Source of the DNA: CAYFUR01 sp964346275
GTDB taxonomy: Bacteria > Sumerlaeota > Sumerlaeia > SLMS01
DNA length: 6,839 bases
Assembly: GCA_964346275.1 (NCBI GenBank)
Contig: CAYFUR010000145.1
Coordinates: forward strand, 1-6,839
Direction of reading: 5' to 3'
Positions 1 to 4,334 of the stretch are shown one piece after another. The notes under the pieces were generated by a model that saw only the letters and a list, made by a program, of their open reading frames with translations, ran no database searches and was not told the origin of the DNA. The position numbers and the translations under genes were made by a program. Numbering within the stretch: the first letter of the stretch is position 1; each line of letters begins with the position of its first letter.

Positions 1-854
1 GGTACCCCCGGGATGTCCTCCCGCAGGCGTACTTCGGTGGCACCGACCTGTGAGGTGGATGGAATATCTTCCAGGTATTCCGGGCGGATGCGCCCGGTGC
101 CGTACGTATTGCGGAACTGGGCGAAAGTGGATTCTTCGCAGAACTGGCGGATCAGTGCGTCGTGATTCGGATGGAGAAGGCGGAATTCCAGGTTCGCCGT
201 CTTTAACAGGCTCTCGCGGATGCGGTCCGGATTCGTCTCGCCCGGCACCTGCACGCGGATGCGGTTCGGCGGCTGCTTCACGACGACGGGCTGCGTCAGG
301 CCGTACTCGTCGATGCGCTTGCGGACGGTTTTCAGGGCCGCATCCACGGAATCGTCCTCGATGCGGTTGATCTCGGACTGGGGCTTGCTCAGGATAACCG
401 CCCGGCCATCGTCGATGGCGTCCAGATTCCCCGTTTCGAGAGACCCCTCATCGATATAGATGTTCAGGATTTCCCGGGCGATCTTGTAATCTTCTTCGTT
501 CCGGACGGTGACCTCAATCTCGCTGGCGTCCTCGCTCACGGTCACCGTCGCATCGACGGCATCGAGGCCGAACTCCTCGCGAATGCTGGCAGCCAGCTCG
601 GTTATTTTCTGCTCGAGCAGCTTATCCGTATCCACGGTGATCAGAAAGTCCACGCCGCCCTGCAGGTCCAGGCCAAACTTGATCATGTTTGCGTTGTCCA
701 GCATATCGCGCTGCTGCGATATCTGCTCGACCGTCGGCGGATCGCTCATCGTCCGCACGAAGTTGAAGTACCGGAAAGTGGGGAAGACGAAGAAGAGGCA
801 GAGGATCGTCACAACAAGGACGAAAATCAGCCGTCCGTTCCAGACTTTGTTCAT
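1..854 (-). CDS. secD: Protein translocase subunit SecD, N-terminal part (3' end cut by window edge)
   Basis: SecD is an inner-membrane subunit of the SecDF-YajC complex, which uses the proton gradient to help pull proteins out of the SecYEG channel. The reverse strand reads open for 284 codons from the ATG at 854 to the left edge, with no stop. Residues about 8-26 form one membrane helix (GRLIFVLVVTILCLFFVF). The family motif DLQGG follows at 63-67, then a periplasmic region whose P1-type stretch (VRKRIDEYGLTQPVV, 177-191, then RIRVQVPG, 197-204) is typical of SecD. The C-terminal transmembrane bundle lies outside the window. An AGGA at 864-867 sits 9 nt before the ATG and supports this start. 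The gene begins 61 nt after the yajC stop on the same strand, the classic yajC-secD order, so cotranscription is likely (inference). Identity is secure; only the length is unknown. Confidence 0.95.
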   Translation of the reverse strand, partial: MNKVWNGRLIFVLVVTILCLFFVFPTFRYFNFVRTMSDPPTVEQISQQRDMLDNANMIKFGLDLQGGVDFLITVDTDKLLEQKITELAASIREEFGLDAVDATVTVSEDASEIEVTVRNEEDYKIAREILNIYIDEGSLETGNLDAIDDGRAVILSKPQSEINRIEDDSVDAALKTVRKRIDEYGLTQPVVVKQPPNRIRVQVPGETNPDRIRESLLKTANLEFRLLHPNHDALIRQFCEESTFAQFRNTYGTGRIRPEYLEDIPSTSQVGATEVRLREDIPGV

Positions 855-915
855 CTCGGGAATTCCTGTGGGAGTGTTTCAGTCCGGGCGCCGGTGAAAT
901 GCCGGAACGCCAAAA

Positions 916-1272
916 TTATTTCTTCTCAGCAGAGGAATCCGGCTCGGATTCCTTTTTTGTTTCCTTGCGCGGGTTCACAACGGAGATGGAACCCCGGTTG
1001 AACGTCAGGCGGGTTTTGCGCTGGCTGTCCACCTCCACGATAACGACGTCCTGTTTGCCGGCATCCAGGACTTTGCCGTGAATTCCTCCGGCGGAGATGA
1101 CCGTGTCTCCCTTCTTGAGCTGGCCGAGCAGCTCCTGCCGCTTCTGCTGTTCCTTCCTCTGCGGCCTGAGGATGATGAAGTAAAAGGCCGCAAAGATGAT
1201 CAGCATCACGATGATGAATTCGCTCCCGCCCATGCCGGGGGACTGACCTCCGCCATTGGTCTGGGCCGTCAT
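916..1272 (-). CDS. yajC: Sec translocon accessory protein YajC
   Basis: YajC is a small single-pass membrane protein that copurifies with SecD and SecF; its exact role is poorly defined. This 118-residue product matches the family length of roughly 85-120. A short Gly/Ser-rich N-terminus leads into one membrane helix at about 19-35 (FIIVMLIIFAAFYFIIL). The hallmark RPQRKEQQKR follows at 36-45. The soluble domain contains GDTVISAGGIHGKV, and the lysine- and glutamate-rich tail ends in SAEKK. I chose the ATG at 1270-1272 because the family starts close to the helix. The frame stays open back to a GTG at 1353, which would add 27 residues of non-family sequence. No good Shine-Dalgarno is visible before the chosen ATG, so the start is less certain than the identity. 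secD follows 61 nt downstream on the same strand. Confidence 0.93.
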   Translation of the reverse strand: MTAQTNGGGQSPGMGGSEFIIVMLIIFAAFYFIILRPQRKEQQKRQELLGQLKKGDTVISAGGIHGKVLDAGKQDVVIVEVDSQRKTRLTFNRGSISVVNPRKETKKESEPDSSAEKK

Positions 1273-1371
1273 CGTGATCAGGGAATGAGGAAACAACCGA
1301 TGCTCCGTTCGGGAAAAATCCCGGGGCGTGGCAATACGTACACCGAGAGCCACGCTCCGGGAGCGCGGGAG

Positions 1372-1399
1372 GCTATGGAGCCGGAAAGATGTCTGTCAA
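1372..1399 (-). promoter_or_regulatory. Candidate promoter for yajC-secD
   Basis: On the reverse strand a perfect -35 box TTGACA (1399-1394) is followed after 16 nt by CATAGC (1377-1372). That hexamer keeps only the central ATA of the TATAAT consensus and lacks the final T. A start of transcription near 1365 would give a leader of about 90 nt before the yajC ATG. The site lies between the tRNA and yajC, so it could free the sec genes from tRNA transcription. The weak -10 keeps this a candidate only. Confidence 0.4.
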
Positions 1400-1427
1400 A
1401 TGGAAAGCCCTGCGCGGATCAGACCGC

Positions 1428-1443
1428 CCGGCTCGTCAGCCGG
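1428..1443. other. Short perfect hairpin between tRNA-Pro and yajC
   Basis: CCGGCT and AGCCGG form a perfect 6-bp inverted repeat around a 4-nt loop. It lies 34 nt past the encoded CCA end of the tRNA. No T-run follows on either strand, so it is not a standard rho-independent terminator. It could mark the processing or stopping region of the tRNA transcript (inference), or simply reflect the high GC content. Confidence 0.35.
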
Positions 1444-1477
1444 AAAGCGCGGAATCAGCCTGAAATCAGGGAAAAGA

Positions 1478-1554
1478 TGGTCGGGGTGGCGGGACTCGAA
1501 CCCGCGACCTCACGCTCCCGAAGCGTGCGCGCTAGCCAACTGCGCCACACCCCG
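1478..1554 (-). tRNA. tRNA-Pro (anticodon CGG), CCA end encoded
   Basis: The reverse strand folds into a full 77-nt cloverleaf. The acceptor stem CGGGGTG (1554-1548) pairs with CACCCCG, followed by discriminator A and a genome-encoded CCA (1480-1478). T8 and G9 follow the acceptor stem. The D stem is GCGC/GCGC with the loop AGTTGGCTA. The anticodon stem CACGC/GCGTG encloses the loop TTCGGGA, which places CGG at 34-36 and G at 37. The variable loop is AGGTC, and the T arm is GCGGG-TTCGAGT-CCCGC. The C1-G72 pair with A73, and G36-G37 after G35, are proline features, so it reads the CCG codon. A short TCTTTT follows the CCA end but no strong terminator hairpin precedes it. yajC lies about 205 nt downstream on the same strand. 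Confidence 0.97.
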
Positions 1555-1568
1555 ACAAGGGGATCTTT

Positions 1569-1597
1569 CCATCGCTGCACCGCCCCGTCGCTGTCAA
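1569..1597 (-). promoter_or_regulatory. Candidate promoter for tRNA-Pro
   Basis: A perfect TTGACA box lies on the reverse strand at 1597-1592. A spacer of 17 nt puts the -10 window at 1574-1569 (CGATGG), a poor match to TATAAT. The geometry suits a tRNA gene, because initiation near 1562 would leave only a short leader before the mature 5' end at 1554. The perfect -35 box and its placement are the support; the poor -10 is the weakness. Confidence 0.35.
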
Positions 1598-1710
1598 GAC
1601 CCAATGCCTCCGCCCGCGATTTTTCCAGGGAAAGCCCCCAAATCAGGGCAAGGGCCAGGGGCCCGGAATGCCCTTCGCACCTGATCTCTCTCGACAGATT
1701 TTAATTCTAT

Positions 1711-1715
1711 GGAGG
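1711..1715 (+). promoter_or_regulatory. Shine-Dalgarno that decides the stress-protein start
   Basis: GGAGG ends 8 nt before the ATG at 1724, which is ideal spacing. An earlier in-frame ATG at 1709 overlaps this ribosome-binding site and has none of its own. The ATG at 1724 is therefore the likely start. Confidence 0.75.
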
Positions 1716-1723
1716 ATACCCTC

Positions 1724-2245
1724 ATGAGTAACCTGATCACTGCATCCTTTCCCGATGCAGAGAGCGCATCGCAAGCCGTCGAAGAATTAGTCGAGACGGG
1801 TGTTGATAAAGAGAGAATCAGTCTCCTGATGTCGGAGGAGACGCAGAAGCGCTATTTCGCCGCACCGGAAAAAGGGGAAGGCGTGCGCGCCGTGGATGTG
1901 GAGAAGAACGATCGCGCGGAAGAAGGAGTGGCCGGTGGCGCAGCGATCGGCGGAACTCTGGGCGCAATCGGCGCGGCGCTCGCCGTCACCGGCGTGGGCG
2001 TTGCGCCGGGTGTGGGCCTGGCCGCGGCAGGTCCGATTGTCGGGACGCTGGCGGGTGCCGGGGCTGGCGGAATGGCCGGCGGCGTGGTTGGCCTTCTCGT
2101 CGGCATGGGTGTAAAGGAACACATCGCCAAGCCTTTTGCCGAGGATATCAAGAAGGGCTCGATCCTGGTCGCCGCCGAGACGGACCGCGACCCGGACGAA
2201 GTGGAGAAGATTCTGAAAAACCACGGCGGCGACACGAAGAAGTAA
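1724..2245 (+). CDS. YflT-like general stress protein with glycine-zipper insert
   Basis: The product has 173 residues in three parts. Residues 1-40 (LITASFPDAESASQAVEELV, then DKERISLLMSEE) match the first half of the small alpha/beta fold of the YflT / general stress protein 17M type. Residues 68-129 are a hydrophobic stretch dense in Gly and Ala with repeated GxxxG spacing (a glycine zipper), probably membrane-associated. Residues 131-168 return to the fold: a helix around HIAKPFAEDIKKG, a strand ILVAAET, and the closing helix DPDEVEKILKNHGG. In this family such proteins are often linked to heat, salt or desiccation stress, but the molecular role is not known. The gene stands alone: it is divergent from tRNA-Pro and closed by a terminator 36 nt after its stop. 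I see no clear promoter boxes in the 154-bp upstream spacer. The family assignment rests on recalled sequence pattern, so function is only approximate. Confidence 0.8.
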   Translation: MSNLITASFPDAESASQAVEELVETGVDKERISLLMSEETQKRYFAAPEKGEGVRAVDVEKNDRAEEGVAGGAAIGGTLGAIGAALAVTGVGVAPGVGLAAAGPIVGTLAGAGAGGMAGGVVGLLVGMGVKEHIAKPFAEDIKKGSILVAAETDRDPDEVEKILKNHGGDTKK

Positions 2246-2281
2246 ACAAACAGCCTGATTCCAATCACTCACTGTGCCCTT

Positions 2282-2315
2282 GCGGGCGGCCTCGGCCGTC
2301 CGCTTTTCTTGTTTT
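2282..2315 (+). terminator. Rho-independent terminator after the stress-protein gene
   Basis: GCGGGCGGC (2282-2290) pairs with GCCGTCCGC (2295-2303) around a CTCG loop, with one G-T pair in the stem. It is followed by TTTTCTTGTTTTT (2304-2315 and just beyond). The T-run lies only on the right, so it stops rightward transcription. It separates the stress gene from the aminopeptidase gene that starts at 2346. That gene must then be served by readthrough or by a promoter I cannot identify in the remaining 30 nt. Confidence 0.9.
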
Positions 2316-2345
2316 TAACAAGCTGACTGGAAAGGACAGTGCCTG

Positions 2346-3164
2346 ATGCGAGTTCAGATGTGGTGCGACATGGAGGGAATTGCGGGAATCACCAAGTGGG
2401 ACCAGGTTTCCTGGGGAAAGCCGCAATACGAGGAAGGGCGGCGCCTCTATACGGAAGAGATCAACGCCGCCGTGCGGGGAGCGAAGCGCGCCTTTGCCAC
2501 GGAGATCATTGTGGTGGATGGCCACGGGGCGGGGGGCGACTATACGTTCAACAGTTGGAACAAGGACAACCTGGAGCCCGGCGCGGAATACGTGACCGGG
2601 TATCGCTGGGGCTGTTACGTGGACGCGCTGAAGGAAGGGTGCGATGCGATGCTGCTGCCCGGTGCCCATGCCATGGCGGGAACGCCGGACGGCGTGCTGT
2701 GCCACACGATGTCCAGCGAGCAATGGGTCAACGCGTATTTCAACGATGTGAAGGTGGGCGAATCAGGGATCATCGCCGCCATCGCGGGCACCTTTGATGT
2801 GCCGGTGGTTTTTGTGTCCGGCGACACGTCGACCTGCCGCGAGGTGGCTGGCCTCGTGGGCGAGGAAGTGTACCAGGCGGAAGTGAAGAAGGGCCTGGGC
2901 CGCTTCAGCGCGCGCAACCTGGCGCCGCGGGATGCCTGCGAATTGATCGAGCGCAAGGTGTACGAGGCGCTGTCGAATCCCGACACGTGGCCGAAACCCT
3001 ACAAGACGCCCAACCCCGCGGAATTCAAAGTGGAGATGCTGGGTCCGGAGGAATCCGTGCCGTTCGAAAATCGCCCGGGCATCGAGATCGTCGATCCGCG
3101 CACGGTGGTTTCCCGGGCGGAGAACGCATGGCTGGCCTGGGATCAGTTCTGGAAACGCCACTAA
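2346..3164 (+). CDS. M55 family D-aminopeptidase (DppA type)
   Basis: The 272-residue product belongs to peptidase family M55, whose model is Bacillus subtilis DppA, a zinc-dependent enzyme that removes N-terminal D-amino acids from short peptides. The family zinc ligands are all present: D8 and E10 in CDMEGIAGI, H60 in VDGHG, H108 in PGAHAMAG, and E139 in VGESG. H120 in CHTMS corresponds to the proposed catalytic histidine. Length matches the family (about 270-280), and no signal peptide or membrane helix is seen, so it is likely cytoplasmic. The start is supported by AAAGGA about 9 nt upstream and by the family N-terminus, which begins directly with the metal-binding strand. In B. subtilis dppA sits with dipeptide transporter genes; here no transporter is adjacent. 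A role in recycling D-Ala-containing wall peptides is a reasonable guess but unproven. Its stop codon overlaps the stop of the opposing sulfotransferase gene. Confidence 0.92.
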   Translation: MRVQMWCDMEGIAGITKWDQVSWGKPQYEEGRRLYTEEINAAVRGAKRAFATEIIVVDGHGAGGDYTFNSWNKDNLEPGAEYVTGYRWGCYVDALKEGCDAMLLPGAHAMAGTPDGVLCHTMSSEQWVNAYFNDVKVGESGIIAAIAGTFDVPVVFVSGDTSTCREVAGLVGEEVYQAEVKKGLGRFSARNLAPRDACELIERKVYEALSNPDTWPKPYKTPNPAEFKVEMLGPEESVPFENRPGIEIVDPRTVVSRAENAWLAWDQFWKRH

Positions 3165-3172
3165 GCGTTTTT
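3153..3172. other. Small hairpin holding both convergent stop codons
   Basis: AAACGC (3153-3158) pairs with GCGTTT (3165-3170) around the loop CACTAA. The loop contains the rightward TAA (3162-3164) and the leftward TAG (complement of 3161-3163). On the + strand the right arm runs into TTTTT (3168-3172), so it resembles a weak terminator for the aminopeptidase gene. Only three pairs are G-C, so its strength is doubtful. Confidence 0.4.
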
Positions 3173-4102
3173 CCAGGAGATCAGCTTTTCCAGAACCGCC
3201 GGGTCCGGCTCCGGCTCCGCGCCGTAGAGACCGCCGAAGCCAAAAGCCTCGAGAATTTCCAGCGCCCGGTCGATCTGGCCGGGCGTGACTTTTTTCCGCC
3301 AGGAGGAGATGATGCTGCCGCCGGTTTTGACCGCGCTTTCCTGGTGGGAAAGCCGCGAGGGCCGGTTGAGATATTCCGCGGCCATGTCCGCGCCGGACTG
3401 GCCGGAAAAACGGAAAAGCCGCTCCAGTTCTTCCTCTCCCCTGGTGGCGAGCGTTTCGTAATAACAGATGCACGTCTTGTCGAGCTGTCCGTGGCGCAGG
3501 GCGGCGAACAACTCGACGCACCAAAGAGCGATGCCGCGTTCGAAATCGTCCCGCGCCGATTCGAGAACGTCGCGGTAAGGTTCGAGCAGGTCTGCCATCA
3601 CGTCCTCGTTTTCCAGGAATTGCTGGACGCTTGATCCCCAGCCGCACTTTTCCCGGGACAGGGAGACGGCGCAGGGATGTCGGAGCAGGAAGAAAATCTT
3701 GAGCCCGGGGAAACGGCGCTGGGTCCAACCGAGAAAGAGGTTGAGCCGCACGAATTTGATCAGCCGCCGCCGCGCAATGAGCCGCGTGTTGAACTGGTTG
3801 ATCCAGCGATTGTGGATCCGGCCGCCAAAGACCTCGCGCAGGGTTTTCTCGAGATGAGCATCGTCACGGCGGGGATGGCGATAGATGCGCATTGTATAGC
3901 TGGAAAATTCGGGGACGTGCTGGACGTGGAGGGGCTCGAAAAGGACGCGATACTCGTTTCGCCAGTTGAGAAGTTCCTGGAGCCAGGTGGAGCCGCCGCG
4001 GGCCATGCTGGAGATGACCACGGTGTTGTCCGGTCCTCCGGCGAGGTCGATGGGGCGGCGGCGGGCCAAGCCATCGCGGATGCGTTTGGGAGTATAAACC
4101 AT
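3161..4102 (-). CDS. Sulfotransferase family protein
   Basis: The 313-residue product looks like a PAPS-dependent sulfotransferase, an enzyme class that moves a sulfuryl group from PAPS onto a hydroxyl or amine of an acceptor. Near the N-terminus the strand NTVVISS leads into MARGGSTWLQELL (33-45), the P-loop-like 5'-phosphosulfate binding motif. FFLLRHPCAVSLSR (137-150) matches the 3'-phosphate binding motif, with R141 and a following serine as expected ligands. A late WRKKVTPGQI (268-277) resembles the conserved C-terminal region of the family. No signal peptide or membrane helix is evident. The acceptor cannot be told from sequence; carbohydrate, lipid or small-molecule targets are all possible. 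No PAPS-synthesis, glycosyltransferase or polysaccharide gene is adjacent. The ATG at 4100-4102 lacks a clear Shine-Dalgarno. The gene converges on the aminopeptidase with overlapping stops and is divergent from gyrA. Confidence 0.85.
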   Translation of the reverse strand: MVYTPKRIRDGLARRRPIDLAGGPDNTVVISSMARGGSTWLQELLNWRNEYRVLFEPLHVQHVPEFSSYTMRIYRHPRRDDAHLEKTLREVFGGRIHNRWINQFNTRLIARRRLIKFVRLNLFLGWTQRRFPGLKIFFLLRHPCAVSLSREKCGWGSSVQQFLENEDVMADLLEPYRDVLESARDDFERGIALWCVELFAALRHGQLDKTCICYYETLATRGEEELERLFRFSGQSGADMAAEYLNRPSRLSHQESAVKTGGSIISSWRKKVTPGQIDRALEILEAFGFGGLYGAEPEPDPAVLEKLISWKNA

Positions 4103-4194
4103 GGCAATCGTGAGAACGGAATCTTGCTGCTGGACCAGCGAAATCGACGTTGGAAAGACTGCTGACTCGTGCGCAAGGGGGAAAAGCGCCTGGC

Positions 4195-4221
4195 GGGCCG
4201 CTCACGGGGCTGAAACGGCCC
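4195..4221. repeat. Inverted repeat in the sulfotransferase-gyrA spacer
   Basis: GGGCCG (4195-4200) and CGGCCC (4216-4221) are perfect inverse complements separated by 15 nt. They lie mid-way in the 232-bp divergent spacer (4103-4334), where control sites of both genes should be. This could be an operator or an RNA hairpin in a leader, but a 6-bp GC repeat can arise by chance. I could not identify convincing -35/-10 pairs for either gene in this spacer. Confidence 0.3.
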
Positions 4222-4334
4222 ACTCCGGCCTTGCATCTCCTCCCCCGCCCGGAGACACTCTTCCGATGATATGGGAAGGCTTGTGACCAGACCCGTTCCC
4301 GCTGACACCCCGCTCCGGAGCGACATGACGCCAA

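Noticed and set aside
1..6. Window begins with GGTACC, a KpnI site, hinting at a clone end
   Set aside because: A six-base site at an arbitrary window edge is weak evidence, and secD coding continues through it without disturbance.
1379..1447. AGCCGGAAAG occurs at 1379-1388 and 1438-1447 as a direct repeat
   Set aside because: Two 10-bp copies in a GC-rich spacer, with no third copy or regular spacing, are likely chance; one copy overlaps the hairpin at 1428-1443.
1328..1684. Forward open frame with a WRDSNPRPHAPEACALANCATPR-like stretch
   Set aside because: This is the well-known false protein made by reading the antisense strand of a tRNA gene; the frame runs across tRNA-Pro at 1478-1554. 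The same holds for the frame at 1078-1704.
1852..2268. Reverse-strand frame rich in Pro, Ala and Thr opposite the stress-protein gene
   Set aside because: The Pro/Ala/Thr repeats are the complement of the Gly/Ala zipper codons. The forward gene has a strong Shine-Dalgarno, a family match and its own terminator.
3677..4165. Forward frame opposite the sulfotransferase
   Set aside because: No recognisable domain; the reverse frame carries both PAPS-binding motifs.
4231..4272. TTGCAT followed by GATGAT as a gyrA promoter
   Set aside because: The hexamers are 28 nt apart, far beyond the usual 16-18. At correct spacing there is no reasonable -10 box.
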